Of a stretch of 38,411 nt of DNA, positions 1-8,557 are shown piece after piece. Under the pieces are notes generated by a model, which searched no databases, was not told the origin of the DNA, and was given only the letters and a program-made list of their open reading frames with translations. Both the position numbers and the translations under genes were made by a program. Origin of the DNA: Paenibacillus campinasensis (lineage in GTDB: Bacteria > Bacillota > Bacilli > Paenibacillales > Paenibacillaceae); assembly GCF_002272015.1 (NCBI RefSeq), contig NZ_NPBY01000088.1, positions 1-38,411 on the forward strand. Direction: 5' to 3'. How positions within the stretch are numbered: the stretch's first letter is position 1; each line of letters starts with the position of its first letter.

Positions 1-2
1 AT

Positions 3-794
3 GCAGAAAATAAGGTTATAAGGGCTAAAGAAATAAAATTACCAGACTTGAAAGATAATTATTATTATTCTGTTTCATTTGAACCTATTAATGACTCACA
101 AAACAAATTTTATAAATTTAGAATAAGCACGAATGATACAGAGCCGGGACAAGCACCAACTATTTGGGCATCAACTACTCAAGTCTATAAGAAAGGTGCT
201 TATTATCTTAATGGCATCAAACAAAATGCCACCTTAATGTTCAAAGTGGGATATACACCGGAAAATTTGGTCAAGGTGTCATACCTCAACGATCAATATA
301 TTTATGAGAATCTAGAAGCACTCCCGCGTGCCTACTTAATTAATCAAGTTAAATTTATTGAAAATCCGGATGAAATATTATTACAAATGGCTGAAGGAGG
401 AGCCTATAATACGGCTTATATTGAAGAGCCAATAAACAGTAATTCCTTTTCTAATAATCAAACTCCAAAAATTATTGGCGTTGAGAACTTTACTGACCAT
501 GGAAATAAAATAACTATGGAAGTGAATGTCATAGACAAACAGTTTTTAGTGTTAACTGATAATTATTTGGAAGACTGGACTGCTTATATCGATGGCAAGG
601 AAACAAAAGTATACCGAGCAAATTATATATTTAAAGGGATAGTGGTCCCTGAAGGGGAACATTCTATAACATTTAAGTATGAGCCTGAATATCTGAAGAT
701 TAGTTTAGTTGTCAGTGTTCTTTTCTATTTAATTGGGATCGGATGCTTCATAATTCTATCTTTACAGAAAAGGTTTAGAATTAAGATAAGGTGA
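3..794 (+). CDS. YfhO-family membrane protein, C-terminal part (5' end outside window)
   Basis: The reading frame is open to the left edge, so this is the last 263 or so residues of a longer gene; the TTG at 48 is just an internal codon. The fragment is a soluble beta-rich region followed by one membrane helix near the C terminus (about 25 residues, ending in basic residues). The stretch with LEDWTAYIDGKETKVYRANY, followed by a PEGEHSITFKYEPEY segment, is the typical tail of the YfhO family. These are large multi-spanning GT-C-like proteins. Family members are thought to transfer sugars from polyprenyl-phosphate carriers to cell-wall polymers; B. subtilis YfhO acts with the GT2 enzyme CsbB on lipoteichoic acid. 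The membrane-anchored GT2 at 2905-3900 would suit as partner, but that is inference. Codon use is strongly AT-rich, as in the next four genes. Confidence 0.8.
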   Translation, partial: AENKVIRAKEIKLPDLKDNYYYSVSFEPINDSQNKFYKFRISTNDTEPGQAPTIWASTTQVYKKGAYYLNGIKQNATLMFKVGYTPENLVKVSYLNDQYIYENLEALPRAYLINQVKFIENPDEILLQMAEGGAYNTAYIEEPINSNSFSNNQTPKIIGVENFTDHGNKITMEVNVIDKQFLVLTDNYLEDWTAYIDGKETKVYRANYIFKGIVVPEGEHSITFKYEPEYLKISLVVSVLFYLIGIGCFIILSLQKRFRIKIR

Positions 795-823
795 TATTAG
801 AAAAATAAAATGAGGATAGATAT

Positions 824-1765
824 ATGAAACGTTACTACCGTCATATTGGTATAGCTATAGTAATTTTCTGTTTAGCTTTTTTTATGAAATACTTTATCGA
901 AAATTATAATCAACTCCCCAAGATTAATTGGGGAGTTTATACATGGAGTAGTCTAGCTATAGCTATTGTTATATACACATGCAACCATTTATTAGGGAGT
1001 TTGGCATGGGCTAAACTAGTGAGGGCAACTGGCGAAACATTTACTATTAAAGATGCAGTTTTAGTATTCTCGTTATCTCAGTTTGCCAAGTATATTCCGG
1101 GGAATGTAGCGCAGCACATAGGAAAGTTAACTCTAGCAAAAACCTACAAACTAAAACTGCCTAATATCATTACTTCGATGGTTATGGAAATTGTACTGTT
1201 AGTTGTAACTGGAAGTGTATTATCTGCTGTTTTTTTCCCTTTTATATCTGATCAATATTTTAGTGAGATTATTGGCATTCCTCCACTATGGAGTTTTTTT
1301 GTTATTTTAATATGTGTGATCGTCGCTCCGTTTATATTATTTAGGTTTATCAATAATAACCGTTTTCTAAAAAAAAGGATTGGGGAAGATAAAATACTCA
1401 TCCCTCATACTAAAGTGGTCGTAGAATGTATTCTATATTATGCTTTAGGATTTATTTTAATGGGTTTGCTAACAGGAATAATTGCAAAATCTTTTTTTAA
1501 TGTGGATGGAAATTACTATATATTATTAACAGGAGTTTATATAATCTCATGGATTGCCGGATATTTAATGCCCGGTGCGCCTGCGGGAATGGGGATAAGG
1601 GAGGTAATTCTTGTTACTGTCTTATCCATCGTCTTTACGCCAGCTGAAGCGGTTGGACTGACTGTTTTCATGCGTTTTATTTCTATAATAGGAGACTTGC
1701 TAATTTTTATAATCGCCTTATTAGTAAGGACTTTCCAAAAAAATAAAGTATCACTTGAAAGTTAG
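824..1765 (+). CDS. Flippase-like membrane protein (lysylphosphatidylglycerol synthase TM-region family)
   Basis: A 313-residue integral membrane protein with about eight hydrophobic segments. The pattern SQFAKYIPGNVAQHIGK near residue 85 and the segment GYLMPGAPAGMGIREVILV near residue 247 are characteristic of the family that shares the N-terminal membrane domain of MprF (LPG_synthase_TM, formerly UPF0104). It lacks the cytoplasmic aminoacyltransferase domain of MprF, so lysine transfer is not expected. Stand-alone members occur in polysaccharide and glycolipid clusters, where a lipid-linked sugar flipping role is often proposed but rarely shown. The start at 824 is preceded by GAGGATAG. 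It lies 29 bases after the YfhO-type gene and 15 before the GT4 gene, so co-transcription is likely. Confidence 0.8.
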   Translation: MKRYYRHIGIAIVIFCLAFFMKYFIENYNQLPKINWGVYTWSSLAIAIVIYTCNHLLGSLAWAKLVRATGETFTIKDAVLVFSLSQFAKYIPGNVAQHIGKLTLAKTYKLKLPNIITSMVMEIVLLVVTGSVLSAVFFPFISDQYFSEIIGIPPLWSFFVILICVIVAPFILFRFINNNRFLKKRIGEDKILIPHTKVVVECILYYALGFILMGLLTGIIAKSFFNVDGNYYILLTGVYIISWIAGYLMPGAPAGMGIREVILVTVLSIVFTPAEAVGLTVFMRFISIIGDLLIFIIALLVRTFQKNKVSLES

Positions 1766-1780
1766 CGAGTAGGAGGGATT

Positions 1781-2866
1781 ATGGATAAAACTCAGAAGGT
1801 GGGCGTTTGCTATTTTGGTTCTCATAAAAGGGATTATTCGAGGAACAATATAATTAGAAAGGGATTACTTCAGAATGGGATTGAGGTAATCGATTGCAGT
1901 TCTAGATGTAATGTGATGCTCAGATCCCTTGTATTGATATTTAAATTCTTGAAAATTTTTAAAAAAATTGACGTTATAATTGTTTCGGAAATGAGCCACG
2001 CTGCAATGCCTTGCGCCAAACTTTTGGCTCTCATATTTCGTAAGAGAATAATTTTTGACCCATTGATTTCTGCGTATGATACAATTGTGGAGGATCGAAA
2101 ATTAATAAAAAAAGGTTCTTTATTGTCGAAGATTATTTTACAATTAGACAAAGCATGTATGAAAATGTCTGACACAGTTATAGCAGATACAGAAGAACAT
2201 GCAGAATATTTCTCAAAACAAATGGGGATCAAAAAAAATAAGATCAAAGTTATCCCAGTTGGAGCAGATACTGATATCTATTATCCTTCTAAAACAAAAT
2301 TCAAAGGCAACCAAAAGTTTTCAGTGCTTTTTCAAGGTACTTATATTCCGCTGCATGGTATTCGATATATCATTGAAGCAGCTGAACAATTAAAGAAGAA
2401 TAAAGATATCCATTTCATCTTAATCGGTAAAGGTCAGGAATACGATGAAATAATGGCTAAAAGTAACAAGATGGAACTAGAGAATGTTACATTTCTCCCC
2501 ATGCTTTCTCAGAGTGAATTGAGAGAACAAATTAATAAAAGTGATTTATGTTTGGGGATATTTGGTGAAACCAATAAAGCTAAAAGGGTTATCCCTAACA
2601 AGGTTTACCAATACTTGGCATGCTCAAAACCTATTATTACCGGGGAGAGCCAAGCTGTCAGGAGGCTGCTTCAACATGAGGAAAATGTATATTTTTGCGA
2701 AATGGCAAACGCAGAGGCGCTATCGAGAGCCATTCTAGCTCTAAAGGAAGATGTGCACCTAAGAGGAGAAATTGCTAGGAATGGCCATGAATTGTTTTTG
2801 AATCATTTTACACCTAATCATATAGGTGGGAAATTCTCAGAAGTTATTTATAGTGCATTGAACTAA
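1781..2866 (+). CDS. GT4-family glycosyltransferase
   Basis: A 361-residue cytoplasmic glycosyltransferase with the two-lobe GT-B layout. The N-terminal half has hydrophobic Rossmann strands (IDVIIVSEMSHAAMPCAKL) and the C-terminal half carries the donor-site region: FQGTYIPLHGIRYIIEAAEQ, HFILIGKGQEY, and PNKVYQYLACSKPIITGES where an acidic residue would usually be found in the EX7E pattern. It belongs to the glycosyl transferases group 1 (GT4) family, which uses nucleotide sugars and retains anomeric configuration. Acceptor and donor cannot be read from sequence. A good ribosome binding site (TAGGAGGG) precedes the ATG at 1781. Its place between a flippase-like protein and a GT2 suggests it builds the lipid-linked sugar of this cluster. 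Confidence 0.82.
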   Translation: MDKTQKVGVCYFGSHKRDYSRNNIIRKGLLQNGIEVIDCSSRCNVMLRSLVLIFKFLKIFKKIDVIIVSEMSHAAMPCAKLLALIFRKRIIFDPLISAYDTIVEDRKLIKKGSLLSKIILQLDKACMKMSDTVIADTEEHAEYFSKQMGIKKNKIKVIPVGADTDIYYPSKTKFKGNQKFSVLFQGTYIPLHGIRYIIEAAEQLKKNKDIHFILIGKGQEYDEIMAKSNKMELENVTFLPMLSQSELREQINKSDLCLGIFGETNKAKRVIPNKVYQYLACSKPIITGESQAVRRLLQHEENVYFCEMANAEALSRAILALKEDVHLRGEIARNGHELFLNHFTPNHIGGKFSEVIYSALN

Positions 2867-2904
2867 TGCAGTATATGGACTGAATTTGGAAGTGAGGGAT
2901 CAAA

Positions 2905-3900
2905 TTGAAGTTAATTATTCAAATTCCTTGTTTTAACGAAGAGGAGACGCTGCCGGTAACCATCCGGGATATCCCCAGGAAAATACCAGGAATTAGTGAA
3001 ATAGAACTTTTAATTATCGATGATGGTAGCTCAGATAATACGATTAAAACAGCAAAAAGACTTGGAGTTAATCATATCGTTAGCTTCCCCAAAAATAGAG
3101 GGCTAGCGGAGGCTTTTAAAGCAGGTATTGATGCCTGTCTTAAACTAGGGGCTGATATCATTGTTAACACGGATGCCGATAATCAGTACAAGGGTAGTGA
3201 TATTCCCAAATTGATTGCTCCAATTGTTAATGGTAATTATGAAATGGTTATCGGGGATCGTAAGACAGATACTATAGATCACTTTTCACCAGTGAAAAAG
3301 TTCTTTCAAAGATTTGGAAGCGGCGTGGTTAGGAAACTATCAAAGACTGATGTTCCTGATACTACCAGCGGATTTAGGGCCTATTCAAGGGAAGCAGCGC
3401 TCAAGCTGAATGTGGTTTCAGAATTCACCTATACTCTTGAAACGATAATTCAGGCTGGCCATAAGAAAATAGCTGTAGGGCATGTTGAAATTGGAACTAA
3501 CGGAAAACTAAGAGAGTCTAGACTGTTCAAGGGGATGTTTAGTTACATACAAAGATCGGCTAAAACGATAATCCGCATATATACAATGTATCGCCCAATG
3601 CGGGTGTTCATGACGTCGGGTTTGATATCTGCCTCGATAGGAACGCTGATCGGCATTAGGTTCTTATTTTTTTATTTTGGAGGGAGTGGAGGCGGACATA
3701 TCCAGTCTCTTATTCTGGCTGCTGTATTATTAATTGTAGGCTTCCAATTAGGTACCCTGGGGCTCATTGCTGATCTTATTTCTAGTAACCGGAAACTGCT
3801 TGAAGATGTATTATTTAGAGTGAAAAAACTAGAGTTAAATGAACATAGCAATAACACAAAAGAAGTTATTCAGAAAGTTAAGAATAACAAAATTTCATAA
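2905..3900 (+). CDS. GT2 glycosyltransferase with C-terminal membrane anchor (polyprenyl-phosphate sugar synthase type)
   Basis: A 331-residue GT-A fold enzyme. The nucleotide-binding start is IIQIPCFNEEETLPVTI, followed by LLIIDDGSSDNT and the metal-binding DxD-type motif NTDADNQYKGSD. The sequence TTSGFRAYSREAALKL is also typical of dolichyl/undecaprenyl-phosphate hexose synthases. Two hydrophobic helices at about residues 233-258 and 264-295 anchor it in the membrane. Such enzymes move a sugar from a nucleotide onto a polyprenyl phosphate, which is then flipped outward for GT-C-type transferases. This fits with the YfhO-type and flippase-like genes upstream. The start is TTG at 2905, with a GTGAGGGA sequence shortly upstream. 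Sugar specificity is not visible. Confidence 0.82.
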   Translation: MKLIIQIPCFNEEETLPVTIRDIPRKIPGISEIELLIIDDGSSDNTIKTAKRLGVNHIVSFPKNRGLAEAFKAGIDACLKLGADIIVNTDADNQYKGSDIPKLIAPIVNGNYEMVIGDRKTDTIDHFSPVKKFFQRFGSGVVRKLSKTDVPDTTSGFRAYSREAALKLNVVSEFTYTLETIIQAGHKKIAVGHVEIGTNGKLRESRLFKGMFSYIQRSAKTIIRIYTMYRPMRVFMTSGLISASIGTLIGIRFLFFYFGGSGGGHIQSLILAAVLLIVGFQLGTLGLIADLISSNRKLLEDVLFRVKKLELNEHSNNTKEVIQKVKNNKIS

Positions 3901-3914
3901 AGGTGACATTAGCG

Positions 3915-5246
3915 ATGAATATAGCAGTTATAGGAACTGGTTATGTGGGTCTAACCTCAGGTGTTTGTTTTGCTGAATTGGGAAATAGTGTGGTATGTGT
4001 TGATATTGACGAGAAAAAGATTGATCGAATCAACAAAGGGCTTATGCCTATCTATGAACCAGGTCTTGAAGAACTCGTATCTAGCAATAAATCACAAAAT
4101 CGCTTATTCTTTACGACAGACTTTAAAGTAGCGGTTCATAATGCAGATATTATAATAATTGCAGTAGGCACTCCTTCTTTGGAAGATGGAGATGTGGACG
4201 TTTCCTATGTCGAATCCGCAGCGAAAGAAATTGCTAAGTATATCAACAATTATAAAGTTATTGTCAATAAAAGTACCGTTCCTGTCGGAACTGGGGAATT
4301 AGTTAAAAATATTATAAAAAATACTGGTGGGGAACAAACACACTTTGATGTTGCTTCAGTACCTGAATTTCTAAGAGAAGGTACTGCTGTTAAAGACTTT
4401 TTCAACTCTGAAAGAATAGTGATAGGTACGGACAGTGAAAGAGCAAAGTCATTGTTAATGGAGCTTCATTCTCCGTTAAACACGTTTATTCATACTACTG
4501 ATATTCGTAGTGCGGAACTCATTAAATATGCAGCCAATTCTTTTTTGGCGATGAAGATTTCATTTATTAATGAGATTGCTAATCTCGCAGAAACATTAGG
4601 TGGCGATATAAATGATATTGCTATAGGGATTGGTTCGGACTCAAGAATTGGTAAAAAGTTTCTTTCTGCTGGTATAGGTTTTGGAGGGGCTTGTTTTCCA
4701 AAAGACACGAAGGGTTTAATTAAGATGGCAGAAAAAGCTGGCCATGACTTTAAAATCATACAAGAAGTTGTCAATGTTAACAGCAATCAATATAAGAAGA
4801 TGATTGAAAAGTTGAATTTGGAAATTGATAATATTGGGCAAAGTTCGATTGCAATTTTAGGACTAAGTTTTAAACCGAATACTGATGATATCAGGGAGGC
4901 ACCATCAATTAAACTTATCAGTGATTTATTAACTTTATACCCAGGTGTTAAAATCAGGGTGTATGATCCTATTGCAATGTCTGCCGTACGTAATTCAATA
5001 GGCGAGAAAGTAGTATACTCTGAAAATATAGAACAGGCGGTGACCAATTGCGATGCCGCACTCATAGTTACGGAGTGGAATGAAATTATTGAATTTGGTC
5101 TAAAGAGTTATAAAAACCTTCTAAAACAACCTGTTATTATTGATGGCAGAAATTGTTTCGATTTGGTTAATGCGTATAATCTAGGAATAACGTACCACAG
5201 TATTGGTAGGAAACCAGTTATCGCTGAAAGGCAAGAAGTATTCTAA
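3915..5246 (+). CDS. UDP-glucose 6-dehydrogenase
   Basis: This enzyme oxidises UDP-glucose to UDP-glucuronate with two NAD+. The N-terminal Rossmann motif is MNIAVIGTGYVGLTSG. The conserved VPEFLREGTAVKDF and the catalytic loop GFGGACFPKDTKG follow, with the nucleophile at Cys260 counted from 3915. The C-terminal domain has LGLSFKPNTDDIREAPS, also a family signature. Length is 443 residues, normal for the TuaD/Ugd family. A GTG at 3903 is in frame, but the ATG at 3915 is preferred because AAAGGTG sits at good distance and it gives the standard family start. It follows the GT2 gene by 14 bases and probably belongs to the same transcript. It implies a uronic acid in the polymer made here. Confidence 0.93.
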   Translation: MNIAVIGTGYVGLTSGVCFAELGNSVVCVDIDEKKIDRINKGLMPIYEPGLEELVSSNKSQNRLFFTTDFKVAVHNADIIIIAVGTPSLEDGDVDVSYVESAAKEIAKYINNYKVIVNKSTVPVGTGELVKNIIKNTGGEQTHFDVASVPEFLREGTAVKDFFNSERIVIGTDSERAKSLLMELHSPLNTFIHTTDIRSAELIKYAANSFLAMKISFINEIANLAETLGGDINDIAIGIGSDSRIGKKFLSAGIGFGGACFPKDTKGLIKMAEKAGHDFKIIQEVVNVNSNQYKKMIEKLNLEIDNIGQSSIAILGLSFKPNTDDIREAPSIKLISDLLTLYPGVKIRVYDPIAMSAVRNSIGEKVVYSENIEQAVTNCDAALIVTEWNEIIEFGLKSYKNLLKQPVIIDGRNCFDLVNAYNLGITYHSIGRKPVIAERQEVF

Positions 5247-5267
5247 TTTATGAAAAGAGGGATCAAC

Positions 5268-6011
5268 TTGAAAGGCATAATTCTGGCAGGGGGTACGGGT
5301 TCACGCTTGTACCCATTAACAAAAGTAACTAATAAACATCTACTTCCTGTTGGGAAGTACCCAATGATATTTCACGCTGTACATAAGCTCAAGCAGGCTG
5401 ATATACAAGATATCCTCATTGTAACAGGCAAAGACCATATGGGTGATGTTGTTAACCTTCTCGGAAGTGGCCATGAGATGGGAGTTACCTTTACCTATAA
5501 GGTTCAAGATGAGGCTGGCGGGATTGCGCAGGCACTCGATTTAGCTGAGCAATTCGTCGGTAATGATCAAATGGTCGTGATTCTTGGCGACAATGTTTTT
5601 GAAGATGACATTTTACCATTTGTCGATAATTTCCGGAAACAGAAGTCCGGCGCAAAAATATTAATTCAAGAGGTGTCTGACCCAACACGATTTGGAGTCC
5701 CTGAATTGGATGGTGACCGCATCGTTTCAATTGAAGAAAAGCCAAAACAGCCGAAGTCAAATTACGCTGTTACAGGAATTTATATGTTTGATCACACGGT
5801 TTTTGATATCATTAAAACTCTTAAGCCTTCTGCTCGTGGAGAATTGGAAATCACGGACGTTAATAATGCATATATTGAACGTGGACAGCTGACGTTTGAT
5901 CTATTGCGAGGTTGGTGGACAGATGCAGGGACTCACGCATCATTAGCCCGAGCGCATGAATTGGCACAGAATATCGTATTTGGGGAAGAGTTCGGTAAGC
6001 TTAAACTATAG
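5268..6011 (+). CDS. rfbA: Glucose-1-phosphate thymidylyltransferase
   Basis: First step of dTDP-L-rhamnose synthesis: dTTP plus glucose 1-phosphate gives dTDP-glucose. The N terminus carries the nucleotidyltransferase signature KGIILAGGTGSRLYPLTK and then NKHLLPVGKYPM. VILGDNVFEDD has the metal-binding aspartate region. At 247 residues it belongs to the short RmlA type common in Bacillus and relatives, rather than the roughly 290-residue enterobacterial form. An upstream ATG at 5250 is in frame, but TTG at 5268 is preferred because AGAGGGATCAAC is positioned as its ribosome binding site. It heads the A-C-B-D rhamnose block and follows the dehydrogenase gene by 21 bases. Confidence 0.92.
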   Translation: MKGIILAGGTGSRLYPLTKVTNKHLLPVGKYPMIFHAVHKLKQADIQDILIVTGKDHMGDVVNLLGSGHEMGVTFTYKVQDEAGGIAQALDLAEQFVGNDQMVVILGDNVFEDDILPFVDNFRKQKSGAKILIQEVSDPTRFGVPELDGDRIVSIEEKPKQPKSNYAVTGIYMFDHTVFDIIKTLKPSARGELEITDVNNAYIERGQLTFDLLRGWWTDAGTHASLARAHELAQNIVFGEEFGKLKL

Positions 6012-6032
6012 TTAGAGTGAGGAGGAAATGCG

Positions 6033-6581
6033 ATGAAACATACTCCTTTAAGGCTACAAGGTTCTTGTGTGCTCGAACCGGTGGTACATGGAGATCACCG
6101 GGGTTTTTTTATGGAAAGTTATAATGATGCAGTAATGCGGAAGATTGGTCTGGATTTTGATTTTATTCAAGACAATCAATCACTTTCTGCCGAGCCGGGA
6201 GTACTCCGGGGGTTGCACTACCAACTAAATCCAAAAGCGCAGACGAAATTAATACGGGTACTTACTGGTGCGATTTACGACGTAATCTTGGATATCCGAA
6301 AAGGATCTCCTACTTATGGTCAGTGGGTTGGAGTTATTCTTAGCGAATTCAATAAACGTCAGCTTTTGGTTCCTAAAGGCTTTGCACATGGATTTTGTAC
6401 CCTTGTTCCAAATACCCAAGTTCTTTACAAAGTGGATGAATATTATTCGCCTGAACATGACCGCGGAATATTATGGAATGATCCGGCTCTAAATATTGAC
6501 TGGCCAGTGAGTGAACCTTTGCTTTCGGAGAAAGACCGGAAGCATCCAACATTCGCGGAAGCGGAAATGAATTTCGATTAG
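6033..6581 (+). CDS. rfbC: dTDP-4-dehydrorhamnose 3,5-epimerase
   Basis: Third step of the dTDP-L-rhamnose pathway, epimerising carbons 3 and 5 of the 4-keto sugar. The 182-residue cupin protein has the family segments HGDHRGFFMESYN, QDNQSLSAEPGVLRGLHYQ (the catalytic histidine region), KAQTKLIRVLTGAIYDVILD and VPKGFAHGFCTL. Length is normal for RmlC. GAGGAGG lies before the ATG. The gene sits 21 bases after rfbA and 13 before rfbB. Confidence 0.93.
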   Translation: MKHTPLRLQGSCVLEPVVHGDHRGFFMESYNDAVMRKIGLDFDFIQDNQSLSAEPGVLRGLHYQLNPKAQTKLIRVLTGAIYDVILDIRKGSPTYGQWVGVILSEFNKRQLLVPKGFAHGFCTLVPNTQVLYKVDEYYSPEHDRGILWNDPALNIDWPVSEPLLSEKDRKHPTFAEAEMNFD

Positions 6582-6594
6582 GAGGATTTTTCTC

Positions 6595-7617
6595 ATGAAG
6601 TTGCTAGTTACCGGCGGTGCTGGGTTTATCGGCAGTAACTTTGTATTATATATGCTTAAACAGTATCCGGATTATCAAATAATTAATGTGGATGCCCTGA
6701 CCTATGCTGGAAATCTTGAAAACTTGAAATTGGTCGAAGGCAATTCGAATTATACGTTCGTGAAGGCCGACATTACGGATTCAAAGACAATCGATGAATT
6801 AGTCGGCCAGGGCATTGACGTCGTAGTCAACTTTGCCGCTGAGTCCCATGTCGATCGCAGTATTCTGGAGCCAGAAGTGTTTGTCAATACGAATGTTCTC
6901 GGCACTCAGGTACTGCTGGATGCAGCTAAAAAGTACGGCGTTACCAAGTTCGTTCAAGTATCCACGGATGAAGTTTATGGATCGCTTGGGGAGACAGGAT
7001 TATTCTCCGAGACAACGCCTTTGGCTCCAAACAGTCCATATTCGGCGAGCAAGGCCGGGGGAGACCTTCTTGTCAGAGCCTATCACGAGACGTTTGGGCT
7101 GCCGGTGAATATTACTCGGTGTTCTAACAACTATGGACCTTATCAGTTTCCTGAGAAGCTGATTCCGCTCATGATCTCCCGGGCACTAAAAGATGAATCC
7201 TTACCGATCTATGGCGATGGTTTGAACATCCGTGATTGGCTTTATGTCGAAGATCATTGCAGCGCGATCGATCTTGTCATTCATAAGGGACGTCTCGGCG
7301 AGGTTTACAACATCGGCGGCAATAACGAGCGCACGAACATTCATATCGTCCAAACCATTCTCAAGGAGCTCGGGAAGCCGGAATCGTTGATTACTTATGT
7401 TGAAGACCGTCCTGGTCATGATCGCCGCTATGGAATTGATCCGACGAAGATTACGGAGGAGCTGGGCTGGAAGCCGAAGCATAACTTTGAGACCGGCATC
7501 AAGGAAACAATTCAATGGTATTTGGATAATCAGGACTGGTGGACCCGAATTCAGTCGGGTGAATACCGGCAGTATTTAACGCAGCAATACGGCACCCGCC
7601 TCGGTGACAAGCAATGA
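6595..7617 (+). CDS. rfbB: dTDP-glucose 4,6-dehydratase
   Basis: Second step of the dTDP-rhamnose pathway, an NAD-dependent short-chain dehydrogenase/reductase enzyme. It shows the Rossmann motif VTGGAGFIGSNF, the active-site triad region VQVSTDEVYGSLGE with the Thr-Asp-Glu of dehydratases, and the Tyr-X3-Lys motif in PYSASKAGGDLLVRAYHETF. RCSNNYGPYQFPEKLIP and the IRDWLYVEDHCSAI segment complete the family signature. At 340 residues the length is standard. The ribosome binding site is TTAGGAGG. It overlaps rfbD by four bases (ATGA). Base composition is clearly less AT-rich than in the genes to its left. Confidence 0.95.
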   Translation: MKLLVTGGAGFIGSNFVLYMLKQYPDYQIINVDALTYAGNLENLKLVEGNSNYTFVKADITDSKTIDELVGQGIDVVVNFAAESHVDRSILEPEVFVNTNVLGTQVLLDAAKKYGVTKFVQVSTDEVYGSLGETGLFSETTPLAPNSPYSASKAGGDLLVRAYHETFGLPVNITRCSNNYGPYQFPEKLIPLMISRALKDESLPIYGDGLNIRDWLYVEDHCSAIDLVIHKGRLGEVYNIGGNNERTNIHIVQTILKELGKPESLITYVEDRPGHDRRYGIDPTKITEELGWKPKHNFETGIKETIQWYLDNQDWWTRIQSGEYRQYLTQQYGTRLGDKQ

Positions 7618-8495
7618 AGGTATTGATCACTGGAGCGCAGGGGCAGCTTGGGCAGGATGTGACGTCGATATGCGGCCAAGCCGGGTTAGAGGTGACCTCT
7701 TGTTCCCGAGCTGAGTTGGATATTACGGATGAGGATCAATGCCTGCAGGTAGTTACTGGACATCGCCCTGATTGCATCATCCATTGTGCTGCTTATACAG
7801 CCGTGGATGCCGCAGAAAGCGACCTAGATGGGGCATTTCGGGTTAATGCTATAGGCACTCGAAATGTGGCGATGGCGGCCGAGAGAGTGGGCTGTAAGCT
7901 TGTATATATCAGTACGGATTATGTGTTTAACGGGCACAGCGATAAGCCATACCAGGAATATGATCTGGTCGATCCCCAAACAGTGTATGGAAAGTCTAAA
8001 TATGCCGGGGAGCAGATAGTCCGAGATTTCTGCACCCGTTGGTTTATTGTCCGGACCTCCTGGGTGTTTGGAATCCATGGGAGCAATTTCGTCAAAACAA
8101 TGCTGCGACTGGGTCAGGAAAAGCCGCTTCTTCAGGTGGTCCATGACCAGAAGGGCTCACCCACGTATACTGTTGACTTAGCGCGCTTCCTAGTTAACTT
8201 GATCTCAACGGAGAAGTATGGTATCTACCATGCCTCGAATAGCGGCTCTTGTACGTGGTTTGAGTTTACGGAAGCCATTTTTACGGAGGCGAAAAAAGAA
8301 TTAAACCTGACCATAACTGCCAAGCTTGAGCCGTGCACGACAGAGCAGTTCCCGAGACCTGCCAAACGTCCTTCGAATTCCGTAATGGAGCATCTTGCGA
8401 TTCGCGTTAACGATTTGGAAGAGCTGCCTCATTGGAAGGACGGATTAAGGCGGTTTATGCTGGAAATGAAACAGCAACCTGATCTATACTTGTAG
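7614..8495 (+). CDS. rfbD: dTDP-4-dehydrorhamnose reductase
   Basis: Last step of dTDP-L-rhamnose synthesis, reducing the 4-keto group with NAD(P)H. The N terminus MKVLITGAQGQLGQDV is the cofactor-binding site. The segments CAAYTAVDAAESD, VYISTDYVFNG and the catalytic VYGKSKYAGEQ (Tyr-X3-Lys) are classical RmlD motifs. RTSWVFGIHGSNFVKTML is also conserved. At 293 residues it is a normal length. Translation is probably coupled to rfbB through the ATGA overlap. A terminator begins nine bases after the stop, so this gene seems to end the first polysaccharide transcript. Confidence 0.94.
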   Translation: MKVLITGAQGQLGQDVTSICGQAGLEVTSCSRAELDITDEDQCLQVVTGHRPDCIIHCAAYTAVDAAESDLDGAFRVNAIGTRNVAMAAERVGCKLVYISTDYVFNGHSDKPYQEYDLVDPQTVYGKSKYAGEQIVRDFCTRWFIVRTSWVFGIHGSNFVKTMLRLGQEKPLLQVVHDQKGSPTYTVDLARFLVNLISTEKYGIYHASNSGSCTWFEFTEAIFTEAKKELNLTITAKLEPCTTEQFPRPAKRPSNSVMEHLAIRVNDLEELPHWKDGLRRFMLEMKQQPDLYL

Positions 8496-8503
8496 TAAAT
8501 CCT

Positions 8504-8535
8504 AAAGACCTGATATGGATGCAGGTCTTTTTTGT
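8504..8535 (+). terminator. Intrinsic terminator after rfbD
   Basis: Perfect 9-bp stem AAAGACCTG (8504-8512) with CAGGTCTTT (8522-8530), a 9-base loop and a T-rich tail. It lies directly after rfbD and before the ribosome binding site of the next glycosyltransferase, so that gene is expressed by read-through or by a promoter not seen. Confidence 0.85.
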
Positions 8536-8557
8536 TATCCCGGAGGTTTTAGTTGAG

